Of a DNA stretch of 64,000 nt, positions 44,760 to 53,074 are shown piece after piece. Below the pieces are notes generated by a model that saw only the letters and a program-made list of their open reading frames with translations, searched no databases and was not told where the DNA came from. Origin of the DNA: CAVQXR01 sp046330455 (GTDB lineage: Bacteria > Actinomycetota > Thermoleophilia > Gaiellales > Gaiellaceae); assembly GCA_046330455.1 (NCBI GenBank), contig JAXLSU010000010.1, positions 1 through 64,000 on the forward strand, in the 5' to 3' direction. The translations under genes were made by a program, and so were the position numbers. Position 1 is the first letter of the stretch, and each line of letters opens with the position of its first letter.

Positions 44760-46517
44760 CTACATCAGCTGGTAGTCGGGGCCGTCGCCGCCCTCGGGGA
44801 TCGTCAGCCGACCGCCGCGGGCGTTGATCGCGCCGCACTGCACGCAGTTCGAGGCGGTGACCTCGACGGTCACAGAGCCCCTGCGGGTACCCGCGTCCTC
44901 CACGATCTCGTAGACCTGCGCCGGGCACATCGCAACCCAGGTCTCGGCGAGCAGGCGAGGTACCTCGTGCCGGATCCGGATGTGGTCGGGCGCGTCGTCG
45001 CGGGTCCGGTTCCCGGACAGATACACGCTCGAGAGCTTGTCGAACGTCAGCTGACCGTCCGGCTGCGGGTACGCTCTCGCCCGCCGCGGCTCGATCAGCG
45101 CATCCGCATCCGCGTGTACCGCAACGTCTTTCGGAGGGACCTTCCCGAGCGTCGCCGTTGCGATCCCCGCCCGGATCGACCCTCCCGCGAAGCCGTGCTT
45201 GAAGGCCGGTCGAAGGTTCCGGCTGCGGTAGAGGTCCTTCCAGATGTAGGAGCCGCGGATCGCGTCGTCGTACCCCTGGAGCGCGCCCGGCGTCCAGGCC
45301 GTCGAGCCGCCGCGAAGCGCGCCGAACGCCTGCTCGGCAGCGAGGCGTCCGGAGTCCATCGCGTAGTGGATGCCCTTCAGGGCCGGCACGTTCACGAAGC
45401 CGGCGGCATCGCCCACGATGAGCCCGCCCGGGAAGTGCAGGCGCCGCGGGAGCGACTGGAGCCCGCCCTCGGGAATCGTCTTCGCGCCCCAGGCGACCCG
45501 CTTTCCCCCTGCCAGGATCCTGCGCAGCAGCGGATGGGTCTTCAGCTGCTGGAGGAGATCGTGCACCGAGAGGCCCGGATCCGCATGATCGAGCCCGACG
45601 ACCATGCCAACGGCGACGAGGCTCTCGCCCATCGGGTAGACGAAGCTGCCCCCGAACTCGCGATCTGCCTTCCCCCGCTTCAGGGGCCACCCCAGCGTGT
45701 GGATGATCCGGTCGAGCGGCCGCTCCACCTCCCAGACCTCCTTGACGCCGAGCGCGTACACCTGGGGGCTGCCTTCGAGATCGAAGCGCTCCATCGCCGC
45801 GCGCGTCAGATGTCCGAGCGTCCCCTCGGCGAGGATCGTCGCCCGGGCGACGATGTCCGAGCCGGGCTCGAAGTTCGCGAGCTCCGCGCCGTCGCGACCG
45901 CGACCCCGGTCGCCCGTCCGGACCCCGACCACGCGGCTCCCCGAGACGAGGAGCTTCGTCGCGGCCGTCTCCGGCACGATCGTGACCCCGAGCTCCTCGG
46001 CGCGCTCGGCGAGCCAGCGCGTCAGGCGGCTGACCGAGACCGAGAAGTTCCGGTCGTTGCGCATCTGCGGCGGGGTCGGGATCCGTCGTGCGGAGCGCGG
46101 GGTCAGCAGGTAGACCGACTCGTGCTCGACTGGCCCGGCAAACGGCATCTCGGAGGTCGGGAGCCCCGGGAACAGCGACTTCATCGCACGCGGGTCGACG
46201 ACCGCGCCTGAGAGTGCGTGCGACCCGGGTGACTTGCCCTTCTCGACGAGCAGGATCGGCGTCTCTCCGAGACGCTCCGCGAGCTCCGGGCGATCCTGGA
46301 GGAGCTGGCCGGCGCGGATGGCCGCCGCCAGCCCGGCCGGGCCGCCGCCGACCACGAGCAGGCCGACGTCGATCCGCTCGTCGACCGGATCGGTCGGCTC
46401 GGCCAGGAACTCGCCGGGGACGACCGGCGGCGGGTAGTCCGCCGCCCGCAAGGGGGCACGGGCAGGCTCGGCCAGGAGCTCGCCGGGCGCGACCGCCGGC
46501 GCCTCGCCTGCCGCCAT
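44760..46517 (-). CDS. Electron-transfer flavoprotein:quinone oxidoreductase, altered Fe-S motif
   Basis: Passes electrons from ETF to the membrane quinone pool. The 585-residue protein starts with a Pro/Ala-rich stretch of about 45 residues. The FAD site VGLLVVGGGPAGLAAAIRAG follows, then GSHALSGAVVDPRAMKSLFP and the quinone-binding region (LEGSPQVYALGVKEVWEV, LIVGDAAGFVNVPALKGIHY). The C-terminal ferredoxin-like domain has MCPAQVYEI and NCVQCGAI. The canonical C-x2-C-x2-C has Ile in place of its third Cys and the following DIKDP is missing, so only three of four cluster ligands remain. The ATG overlaps the etfA stop (TGATG). The set etfB-etfA-QO forms one operon. Confidence 0.9.
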   Translation of the reverse strand: MAAGEAPAVAPGELLAEPARAPLRAADYPPPVVPGEFLAEPTDPVDERIDVGLLVVGGGPAGLAAAIRAGQLLQDRPELAERLGETPILLVEKGKSPGSHALSGAVVDPRAMKSLFPGLPTSEMPFAGPVEHESVYLLTPRSARRIPTPPQMRNDRNFSVSVSRLTRWLAERAEELGVTIVPETAATKLLVSGSRVVGVRTGDRGRGRDGAELANFEPGSDIVARATILAEGTLGHLTRAAMERFDLEGSPQVYALGVKEVWEVERPLDRIIHTLGWPLKRGKADREFGGSFVYPMGESLVAVGMVVGLDHADPGLSVHDLLQQLKTHPLLRRILAGGKRVAWGAKTIPEGGLQSLPRRLHFPGGLIVGDAAGFVNVPALKGIHYAMDSGRLAAEQAFGALRGGSTAWTPGALQGYDDAIRGSYIWKDLYRSRNLRPAFKHGFAGGSIRAGIATATLGKVPPKDVAVHADADALIEPRRARAYPQPDGQLTFDKLSSVYLSGNRTRDDAPDHIRIRHEVPRLLAETWVAMCPAQVYEIVEDAGTRRGSVTVEVTASNCVQCGAINARGGRLTIPEGGDGPDYQLM

Positions 46518-47479
46518 CAGGCGCCTTTCCGCTGCTCGACCAGCTCGGTCAGCTTCGGCAGCACCTGGTGCAGATCGCCGACGACCCCGAGGTCGCAGAA
46601 GTCGAAGATCGGCGCGTTGCGGTCCTTGTTGATCGCGACGATCGTGCCGGAGGACTGCATGCCGACCTTGTGCTGGATCGCGCCCGAGATCCCGCAGGCG
46701 ATGTAGAGGCGCGGCGCGACGTTCTTCCCCGTCTGACCGACCTGGGTCGAGTACGGGTACCAGCCGGCGTCGACGACGGCGCGGGTCGCGGCGACCGCCC
46801 CTCCGAGCGCCTTCGCGAGCGACTCGACCAGCGCGAAGGCCTCCGGCCCGCCAAGACCCCGGCCGCCCGCAACGATCACCTCGGCCTCCTCGATCGACGG
46901 GCCCTCGCTCTCGGCATGCGCCTGCTCGAGCATCGCCGCGGCGCCCGAGAAGCCCTGTACGGCGACGGTGACGTCCTCGAGCGCAGCAGTCCCACCCCGC
47001 TCGACGGGCTCGAACGTCCCGGAGCGGACGAGCGCGACCCGGCGGGGAGACGTCCAGGCGACGTCGACGTAGACGGAGTCCTGGAGCGCGGGACGCGTCC
47101 CGAGGAGGCTCTCGCCGTCGCGCGCGAGCTCGACGACGTCCCAGTTGATCCCGGCCTCGAGCCGCGCGGCGACTCCCGCGGCGACGTCCGAGGCGAGCAC
47201 CGAGGCCCCGAAGAGCAGGGTGTCGATCCCCTTCTGCTCGGCGAGCGAGGCGACGACGTCCACGCGCGGCTGTGGAAGGGGCGCCGCCAGCGACGGATCG
47301 TCGGCGACGTAGACGGTTCGCGCCCCGTACGCTCCGAGCTGCTCGGCGACGCCGCGCACGCCCGCCCCGCAGACGACCGCACCGGTCTCGTCCCAGAGCG
47401 TCGCCGCCTTCGAGAGCACGCCGAGCGACGCCTTCGTCGGCTGGTCGCCGTGATGCTCGACGAAGACCAGCGCGCCCAT
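46517..47479 (-). CDS. etfA: Electron transfer flavoprotein subunit alpha
   Basis: FAD-carrying subunit, 320 residues. The C-terminal FAD domain has VVAGGRGLGGPEAF-like AGGRGLGG, GQTGKNVAPRLYIACGISGA and SSGTIVAINKDRNAPIFDFCD (about 245-300). The N-terminal domain pairs with EtfB. It is coupled to both neighbours (stop shared with the QO start; start adjacent to the etfB stop). Confidence 0.97.
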   Translation of the reverse strand: MGALVFVEHHGDQPTKASLGVLSKAATLWDETGAVVCGAGVRGVAEQLGAYGARTVYVADDPSLAAPLPQPRVDVVASLAEQKGIDTLLFGASVLASDVAAGVAARLEAGINWDVVELARDGESLLGTRPALQDSVYVDVAWTSPRRVALVRSGTFEPVERGGTAALEDVTVAVQGFSGAAAMLEQAHAESEGPSIEEAEVIVAGGRGLGGPEAFALVESLAKALGGAVAATRAVVDAGWYPYSTQVGQTGKNVAPRLYIACGISGAIQHKVGMQSSGTIVAINKDRNAPIFDFCDLGVVGDLHQVLPKLTELVEQRKGA

Positions 47480-48255
47480 CAGAGCAGCTTCCTCTCGGCG
47501 AGGAAGTCGGCGATGCGCTCGGCTCCGGCGCCGTCGTCCTCGACGATGACCGACTCACCTCTCGCAGGCGGGGAACCGAGAGCACGGACGGCCGTACCGG
47601 AGCCCTGCTCGCCCACGGCGTTCGCGCCCAGGCCGAGCTCGGCGAGCGAGAGCACGTCCTGCGGCTTCTTCTTGGCGCCCATGATCCCCTTCAGCGAGGG
47701 GTAGCGCGGCTCGTTGATCGCGTCGGAGACGGCGACGACGCACGGGAGCGGCGCCTGGATCAGGTCGTACCCGTACTCGGTCTGCCGCTTCACCGTCGCC
47801 TTGCCGTCGGCGACCTCGAGGCTCGACGCCTGCGAGATCACGGGCAGCTGCAGGCGATCGGCCACCGCAGCCCAGAGCAGCGCTCCGTCCGAGTCGGCGC
47901 CCTGCTGACCGAACAGGACGAGATCGGCGGCTTCGCGCTCGAGCACCTTCGCGAGCACGCGGCTCGTCGCGACGAGATCCGAGCCTGTCGCGGCCTCGTC
48001 CGCAACGAGCACGGAGCGGTCGGCACCCATCGCGAGCGCTTTGCGGAGCGACGCACCGGCCCGCTCGGGCCCCATGCTGACGCAGACGACCTCACCACCG
48101 CCCGCCTCGACGAGACGTAGAGCCTCCTCGATCGCGGACAGATCCCACGGATTCAGCGTGCCCTCTCCCGACCGATCGAGGCGCATCGTCCCCGGATCGA
48201 TACGCCGCGGCACGGCCGTGTCCGGCACCTCCTTGACGCACACTGCCACTCGCAT
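47479..48255 (-). CDS. etfB: Electron transfer flavoprotein subunit beta
   Basis: AMP-binding subunit of ETF, 258 residues from the ATG at 48255 (MRVAVCVKEVPDTAVPRR). Family motifs are LNPWDLSAIEEALRLVE, DLVLFGQQGADSDGALLWAA and GEQGSGT. TACAGT lies nine bases before the ATG with GTGACG 18 bases further up, a plausible promoter facing away from the M23 gene at 48337. ETF collects electrons from acyl-CoA dehydrogenases. None is in the window, although a crotonase and a mutase subunit lie 4 kb away. Confidence 0.96.
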   Translation of the reverse strand: MRVAVCVKEVPDTAVPRRIDPGTMRLDRSGEGTLNPWDLSAIEEALRLVEAGGGEVVCVSMGPERAGASLRKALAMGADRSVLVADEAATGSDLVATSRVLAKVLEREAADLVLFGQQGADSDGALLWAAVADRLQLPVISQASSLEVADGKATVKRQTEYGYDLIQAPLPCVVAVSDAINEPRYPSLKGIMGAKKKPQDVLSLAELGLGANAVGEQGSGTAVRALGSPPARGESVIVEDDGAGAERIADFLAERKLL

Positions 48256-48336
48256 GCCGACGGCACTGTAGCCGGGCGCCCGCGAGGACGTCACCCGAAC
48301 TGTCCCGCAGGAGCCTCTGGTAGGGTTCCTCCTCTC

Positions 48337-49431
48337 GTGCGCGAACCGGAGAGCATCCGTTCCCGCCGGTCACACGCTCGACTGGTCCTCGCCGCCCTCG
48401 CCCTGGCGGCCCTGCTCGGGACCGCAGATCCCGCGCTCGCAGCGCCGCCGGCGAAGATCGTCTTCCCGATCGTGGGCCCGGTCCAGTACCAGAACGACTT
48501 CGGCGCTCCACGCGGTAGCCGCTCCCACGAGGGCAACGACATGATGGCGCCGCGGAAGGCGCCCGTCGTTGCCGTCGAGACGGGCAAGGTGCTGATCTAC
48601 AACGGCTCCTCCTCCGCCGGCTGCATGATCTACCTCTACGGCAAGAGCGGGACGACGTACCTGTACATCCACCTCAACAACGACCGTGGCAACGGCAACG
48701 ACAACAAGGGAGGGTGCAAGACGGGCGTCTCGTACGCTCCCGGGCTCAAGAACGGCGAGACCGTGCGCGCCGGCGAGCTGATCGGCTTCGTCGGCAACTC
48801 CGGCGACGCCGACTACACCGACCCCCACCTCCACTTCGAGCTGCACCCGGGCGGTGACGGAGCCGTCTCGCCGTACCCGTGGCTCCGCCGTTCGACGAAG
48901 CTCCTGTTCGCCGTCCCCAAGGACGAGAGCGGCCGCGAGCTCCAGCAGCAGACACCGCTCACGCTGACGGGCACGGTCGTCAAGCTCGTCGAGCCGGCAC
49001 CGGGCGAGGAGCCCGTCCCGCCCGACGGAGGCCAGAACGGCGGCGCGACCGGCGCTGGCGAGAACGGAGGCTCTCCCGGAGCGGACTCGGGAACGACCGG
49101 CTCCGACCCGGGTAGTGGTGGAGGCGGCTCGTCCACGGCCCCGCCGCCCCCGCCGCCTCCCGCCAGACGGGGCCAGCAGCTCGTCGCCGGCACGCTGCTC
49201 ACGATCCGCATCTCGAGCGTCGCCATCGCCGGTGGCGCCACGTTCACCGTGAGCCGCCAGGTGACAGTTGCGGTGCCCGTCGACATGGCCGTCACCGGGA
49301 CGCGGAAGGGTGCCACGGCGCTCGTCAGAGGCGTCCGGGTGACCCTGACGACCACGCCCGTGACGCTCGGCTTCCGGGCCCAGAAGGCCGCGCCGGGAGC
49401 CCTGTCGCTCTCGGCGATCTCGCTCGGGTAG
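48337..49431 (+). CDS. Secreted M23-type metallopeptidase with Gly/Pro-rich tail
   Basis: Predicted peptidoglycan endopeptidase, 364 residues from GTG. A Sec-type signal (about 12-33, LVLAALALAALLGTADPALA) ends in an Ala cleavage site. The LytM/M23 domain has the zinc ligands in RGSRSHEGNDMMAP (H-x3-D) and TDPHLHFEL (H-x-H), about residues 50-165. From about 215 a Gly/Asn/Pro low-complexity linker (EEPVPPDGGQNGG...) leads to a small beta-rich C-terminal domain (RQVTVAVPVDMAVTGTRKGA). It is the first plus-strand gene after 48 kb and is divergent from etfB. Confidence 0.88.
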   Translation: MREPESIRSRRSHARLVLAALALAALLGTADPALAAPPAKIVFPIVGPVQYQNDFGAPRGSRSHEGNDMMAPRKAPVVAVETGKVLIYNGSSSAGCMIYLYGKSGTTYLYIHLNNDRGNGNDNKGGCKTGVSYAPGLKNGETVRAGELIGFVGNSGDADYTDPHLHFELHPGGDGAVSPYPWLRRSTKLLFAVPKDESGRELQQQTPLTLTGTVVKLVEPAPGEEPVPPDGGQNGGATGAGENGGSPGADSGTTGSDPGSGGGGSSTAPPPPPPPARRGQQLVAGTLLTIRISSVAIAGGATFTVSRQVTVAVPVDMAVTGTRKGATALVRGVRVTLTTTPVTLGFRAQKAAPGALSLSAISLG

Positions 49432-49436
49432 ACAGA

Positions 49437-49612
49437 CCGTGGCCGCGGCCGGCCGAGCCGTCCGCTCAGCCGCAGAAACCGTGACCGCGGCCCTCCGGGC
49501 CGCTCCCACGCGGGTTGCGGCCGGCCGAGCCGGCCGCTCAGCCGCAGACCGTGAACGCCGGGCTCCGCCCGGCTCCTTGCGGGTCGCGGCCGGCCGAGCC
49601 AGCCGCTCAGCC
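49437..49612. repeat. Family B repeat, three tandem units
   Basis: Between the convergent M23 and lysyl-oxidase-like genes, three roughly 70-base units each end in GCCGAGCC...CCGCTCAGCCGCAG. Unit arms differ in a compensated way: CGGCCC pairs with GGGCCG in one, GCCGGGC with GCCCGGC in another. The last unit's CTCAGCC contains the stop of the lysyl-oxidase-like gene (49609-49607). It may also work as a bidirectional terminator. No gene lies in this gap. Confidence 0.82.
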
Positions 49613-50446
49613 GCAGTGGGCGGTCTGCGGGCAGCGACGCAGCACCGTGAGCCTCGGCGGCTGGCGCTGCCCGGACGGCCAGGCGATGCGCAGGAGCACC
49701 GAGGACGCGTTGTTTGCGTAGTTCGACTCCTTCAGCGCCCGGTCGGGGTTCACGCGGTGCACGAGCACGTAGCGGCCCGCAGGGAGCCCGGTCAGCTCGA
49801 GGTACTGCCCGTCACGCCACGCCTCGTAGACGTCGCCCCAGCCCACCGACATGCCCTCCACGACCTCGAGCAGCCCGGTCTGCTCGGGCCCGCAGTTCGA
49901 GTTGTAGACGCGGGACCCGGGCTCGCCGGGCATCAGCGTGTCCGGATCGACGTTGTAGCGGTCGCCGAGGCAGAAGCCGCTCTTCTGGTCGGGCACGACC
50001 AGCTTGAAATCGGCTGCCCGCCGCAGCTCATAGGTCATGAAGCTGAGCAGGTGCCAGTGCTGGTGGGTGAGATCCTCGACGTACCGCAGGACTCCGACCC
50101 CCGGGCGAACGACGGTCTGCCCGTTGCGGCGCTGGATCAGCTGGTCGGCCGTCATCGAGGCCTCGCCCGAGCTCGGGCGGTGTCCCCTGATCACGAGGGG
50201 GCCCGCGCCGAGGTTCTCGCCGGACGAGTAGAAGCCGAGACGGATGTGGCGTTCGCCGTCCTCGAACACGAGCCGGGTCACGAGCCCGCCCGGGGTGATC
50301 GGGTCGAGATCGGGGAGCATCTGGCCGAGCGCGCCGCCTCCCGACCGCTCGCTGCGATCGCCGAACGCCCCGGTGGCCAGCACGAGCGCTCCCGCGACCG
50401 AGAGGGCTGCGAGAACCCCGAGCGTCACGAGCCGCGTACGGGTCAC
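49607..50446 (-). CDS. Lysyl-oxidase-like copper enzyme
   Basis: A 279-residue secreted or anchored protein with an N-terminal hydrophobic segment (about 6-27, LVTLGVLAALSVAGALVLAT). The lysyl oxidase copper motif is THQHWHLLSFMTYELR (about 145-160), followed by KSGFCLGDRYNVD and CGPEQTGLLEVVEGMSVGWGDVY. The end NPDRALKESNYANNASSVLLRI is typical of bacterial LOX homologues, which oxidise primary amines. The GTG start overlaps the thiE stop (GTGA), so the gene is translationally coupled to thiamine synthesis, which is unexpected. The stop lies in a family B repeat. Confidence 0.85.
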   Translation of the reverse strand: MTRTRLVTLGVLAALSVAGALVLATGAFGDRSERSGGGALGQMLPDLDPITPGGLVTRLVFEDGERHIRLGFYSSGENLGAGPLVIRGHRPSSGEASMTADQLIQRRNGQTVVRPGVGVLRYVEDLTHQHWHLLSFMTYELRRAADFKLVVPDQKSGFCLGDRYNVDPDTLMPGEPGSRVYNSNCGPEQTGLLEVVEGMSVGWGDVYEAWRDGQYLELTGLPAGRYVLVHRVNPDRALKESNYANNASSVLLRIAWPSGQRQPPRLTVLRRCPQTAHCG

Positions 50447-51060
50447 TCCGCTCCTCCCGCAACGGCCGACACGGGCGCGAGCGCGCCCCGCAGGGCACGA
50501 GCCGCAGCCTCGGGGTCGCGGCTGTCGCCGATCGCCCGGACGACGGCGATCCGCTCGGCGCCGGCCTCGACGACCTCGGCCAGATTGGCGGCGTCGATCC
50601 CGCCGATCGCGAACCACGGCATGCGGGCATGCTCCACCGCGTACCGGACGAGTTCGAGCCCGACGGCGGACCTGCCGGGCTTCGTGGGGGTGGCGTAGAC
50701 CGGGCCGACGCCCAGGTAGTCGGCATCGGCAGCATCGATCTCGCCCGGCGCGTGCGTCGAGAGACCGACGGGTAGCCCGAACCGGCGAACCACGGCGACG
50801 GGAAGATCGTCCTGACCGACGTGGACGGCATCCGCCTCCACGGCCACGGCGAGGTCCGGGCGGTCGTTGACGACGAGCGGTACACCGGCCCGGCGCGTCA
50901 CCTCGCGCGCGACCTCGAGGCCGCCGAGCAGCGCGCGATCGCCCACGGTCCTGTCGCGAACCTGCACGACGTCGACGCCGCCGGCCATCGCGGCCTCCAG
51001 GAAGTCCTCGAGATCGGGCCGGAGCGCCGTGATCAGATAGAGACGGCGATCGCCGAACAC
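50443..51060 (-). CDS. thiE: Thiamine-phosphate synthase
   Basis: Joins the thiazole and pyrimidine halves of thiamine. The 205-residue TIM-barrel protein shows LYLITALRPDLEDFLEAAMA, GVDVVQVRDR, LVVNDRPDLAVAVEADAVHV with HVGQDDLP, GVGPVYATPTKP (the phosphate and substrate loop) and AIGGIDAANLAEV. GTG start at 51060, ten bases after thiS. Confidence 0.96.
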   Translation of the reverse strand: MFGDRRLYLITALRPDLEDFLEAAMAGGVDVVQVRDRTVGDRALLGGLEVAREVTRRAGVPLVVNDRPDLAVAVEADAVHVGQDDLPVAVVRRFGLPVGLSTHAPGEIDAADADYLGVGPVYATPTKPGRSAVGLELVRYAVEHARMPWFAIGGIDAANLAEVVEAGAERIAVVRAIGDSRDPEAAARALRGALAPVSAVAGGAE

Positions 51061-51069
51061 CCCGGGACC

Positions 51070-51273
51070 CTAGCCTCCCGCTACGGGACGCGCCACGACC
51101 ACCCGGTCGCCCTCGGACAGCGACACGTCGGAGAACCGGCGGCGCTCGACGGGATCCCCGTTTCGCTCCACGAGGGCGTACCGGGAGACGATGCCGAGGC
51201 GCTCGAGCAGACGGGCGACCGTCTCGCCCTGCTCGAGCTCGTGAGGCTTCCCGTTGACGGTGCACGTCGCCAC
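51070..51273 (-). CDS. thiS: Sulfur carrier protein ThiS
   Basis: A 67-residue ubiquitin-like sulfur carrier ending in the required Gly-Gly (VVVARPVAGG). It begins MATCTVNGKPHELEQGETVA. It carries sulfur as a thiocarboxylate to ThiG, which is encoded three bases upstream. The adenylating partner ThiF is not in the window. Confidence 0.95.
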   Translation of the reverse strand: MATCTVNGKPHELEQGETVARLLERLGIVSRYALVERNGDPVERRRFSDVSLSEGDRVVVARPVAGG

Positions 51274-51276
51274 GGC

Positions 51277-52062
51277 CTACGAGCCCGCGAGGGCGCCCCC
51301 CACCGGGCTCGACGCTGCCGCGACGTCACCCTCGGCCATGATCCCGCCGAGCCGGGCGGCCCTGCCTGCCTCGACGGCGAGCCGGAAGGCCCGGGCCATC
51401 GTCACCGGATCGTCGGCGTGGGCGATCGCCGTGTTCACGAGCACCGCGTCGGCCCCCAGCTCCATCGCCTCCGCAGCATGGGACGGCGCGCCGAGCCCGG
51501 CATCGACGACGACGGGAACGGTCGCCTGCTCCACCATGATCCTGACCGCCTCGCGCAGCTTGAGGCCGCGCCCGGAGCCGATCGGGGCCGCGAGCGGCAT
51601 CACCGTCGCGCACCCGACCTCCGCGAGCCGCGCCGCGAGCACCGGATCGGGGAACATGTACGGCAGGACGGTGAACCCCTCCTCGACGAGCTGCGCCGCA
51701 GCCCTCAGCGTCTCACCGGGGTCCGGCAGCAGGTACCGCGGATCCGGGATCACCTCCAGCTTGATCCAGTCCGGCAGGCCCCCGGCACGGGCGAGCCTCG
51801 CGATCCGCACCGCCTCCTCCGCCGTCTCGGCACCCGAGGTGTTCGGCAGCAACAGCACGTCCTCGGGCAGGAACGCGGTGATGTCCGCCGCATCGCCGAG
51901 CCGGTCGAGGTCGATGCGACGGACAGCCACCGTGACCAGCTCGCAGCCGGACTCCTCGACCGCCTCGCGCATCGTCTCGAAGCTCGGGTACTTCCCCGTT
52001 CCCGTGAGCAGGCGCGAGCGGAACTCGCGCCCGGCGATGACGAGTGGATCCACTGCGCTCAT
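51277..52062 (-). CDS. thiG: Thiazole synthase
   Basis: Forms the thiazole phosphate from deoxyxylulose phosphate, dehydroglycine and ThiS-carried sulfur. The 261 residues have EFRSRLLTGTGKYPSFETMR with the Schiff-base lysine region, LLPNTSGAETAEEAVRIARL, WIKLEVIPDPRYLLPD, VLPYMFPDPVLAARL and VVVDAGLGAPSHAAEAMELG. The ATG at 52062 follows GAAGGGAAG, which is also the 3' conserved part of the TPP aptamer. First gene of the thi operon. Confidence 0.97.
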   Translation of the reverse strand: MSAVDPLVIAGREFRSRLLTGTGKYPSFETMREAVEESGCELVTVAVRRIDLDRLGDAADITAFLPEDVLLLPNTSGAETAEEAVRIARLARAGGLPDWIKLEVIPDPRYLLPDPGETLRAAAQLVEEGFTVLPYMFPDPVLAARLAEVGCATVMPLAAPIGSGRGLKLREAVRIMVEQATVPVVVDAGLGAPSHAAEAMELGADAVLVNTAIAHADDPVTMARAFRLAVEAGRAARLGGIMAEGDVAAASSPVGGALAGS

Positions 52063-52068
52063 GACACT

Positions 52069-52157
52069 TCCCTTCGCTGGCATGACCCAGATCAGGTTCG
52101 ACGGTCGCGGCCCCGTGGCCGCCTCTCAGTCCCTGCGCGCAGGGACTCCCGTGTCTC
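52069..52157 (-). promoter_or_regulatory. TPP riboswitch (THI element)
   Basis: On the minus strand CACGGGAG, a GGGACTGAGA segment containing the pyrimidine-sensing CUGAGA, and GAACCTGATCTGGGTCATGCC followed by AGCGAAGGGA occur in the order and spacing of the TPP aptamer. Arms GTCCCTGCG/CGCAGGGAC and GCGGCC/GGCCGC form the helices. The element ends about six bases before the thiG ATG, and its last conserved segment overlaps the Shine-Dalgarno sequence. Ligand binding should therefore block translation initiation directly. Confidence 0.95.
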
Positions 52158-52187
52158 TCAAGCCTACCAGCGGGCCGCCCGCCGGCA

Positions 52188-52303
52188 GTCGGTCGGGCCG
52201 TCCGCTCGGCCAAGCCGCGCCGTCAGCCGCGACAAGCCCGTGACCGCCCGCTCCGCGGGCTCCAGGCGGGTCCGGCGCGGCCAAGCCGCGCCGTCAGCCG
52301 CTA
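52188..52303. repeat. Family B repeat, two units, beside the crotonase gene
   Basis: Two units with GCGCGGCCAAGCCGCGC-type hairpins, each ending in CCGTCAGCCGC, fill the space between the TPP riboswitch and the crotonase stop (52303-52301). The other hairpin here is GCCCGC-TC-CGCGGGC. Relative to the copies elsewhere, both arms have changed together. Confidence 0.78.
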
Positions 52304-53074
52304 GGCCCCCGTGAAACGCGGCTCGCGCTTCTCGACGAAGGCCGCCATGCCTTCCTTCTGGTCGTGCGAGTCGAAGAGCATCGCGAACAGCCTCGCCTCG
52401 GTGTCGAGGTTCGCGTCGTGGAATCCCTGCAACGCCTGGTTCGCGGCCTCCTTGGCGTGGGCGAGCGCGAGCGGGCTCTTCGAGCCGAACGCGGCGCACA
52501 GCTCGAGCGTCCTCGGGAGCAGCTCCTCGGGCTCGTAGACGGCGTTCACGAGACCGCGGGCCAGCGCCTCCTCGGGCTCGACCATCCGGCCGGTGAAGAT
52601 CAGCTCCTTCGCGAATCCGAGCGAGGTCGTCCGCGCCAGCCGCAGGCTTCCACCCCACCCCGGGAAGATCCCGAGGTTGATCTCCGGCTGACCCAGCCTC
52701 GCCCGCGTGGAGGCGAGCCGCAGGTCGCACGCGAGCGCGAGCTCGCAGCCGCCGCCGAGCGCGAAGCCGTTGACGGCGGCCACCGTCGGCTTCGGCATCG
52801 TCTCGAGCAGGCGCCCGACGTCGTGGCCGATCGCTCCCCACCGCCGGGCACCGGCCACGTCGAGACCGTGCATGTACTTGATGTCGGCCCCGGCGACGAA
52901 CGCCTTCTCGCCCGCCCCGGTCAGGACGACGGCGCGAACGCTCTCGTCGGCGGCGAGCCCGGACAGCCGGTCTCGCAGCTCCTCCCCGTGCTCGAGGTCG
53001 ATGGCGTTCAGCGCCTCCGGGCGGTTGACGGTGACGAGCGCGGTGCCGTCCCGGCGCTCGACGTCGATCGACAT
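52301..53074 (-). CDS. Enoyl-CoA hydratase/isomerase family protein
   Basis: A 257-residue crotonase-fold enzyme. The oxyanion-hole motifs are EKAFVAGADIKYMHGLDV (about 57-74) and VNGFALGGGCELALACDLRL with Glu at the first catalytic position (about 112); the second Glu is in GQPEINLGIFPGWGGS. Both catalytic Glu positions of enoyl-CoA hydratase are kept. Its ATG shares a base with the stop of the mutase subunit gene (TGATG), suggesting a joint role in acyl-CoA breakdown. The exact substrate is unknown. Confidence 0.92.
   Translation of the reverse strand: MSIDVERRDGTALVTVNRPEALNAIDLEHGEELRDRLSGLAADESVRAVVLTGAGEKAFVAGADIKYMHGLDVAGARRWGAIGHDVGRLLETMPKPTVAAVNGFALGGGCELALACDLRLASTRARLGQPEINLGIFPGWGGSLRLARTTSLGFAKELIFTGRMVEPEEALARGLVNAVYEPEELLPRTLELCAAFGSKSPLALAHAKEAANQALQGFHDANLDTEARLFAMLFDSHDQKEGMAAFVEKREPRFTGA

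Noticed and set aside
46518..47585. Fusion of the ETF-QO with a large N-terminal domain
   Set aside because: The extension overlaps etfA in another frame; the ATG at 46517 forms a TGATG junction.
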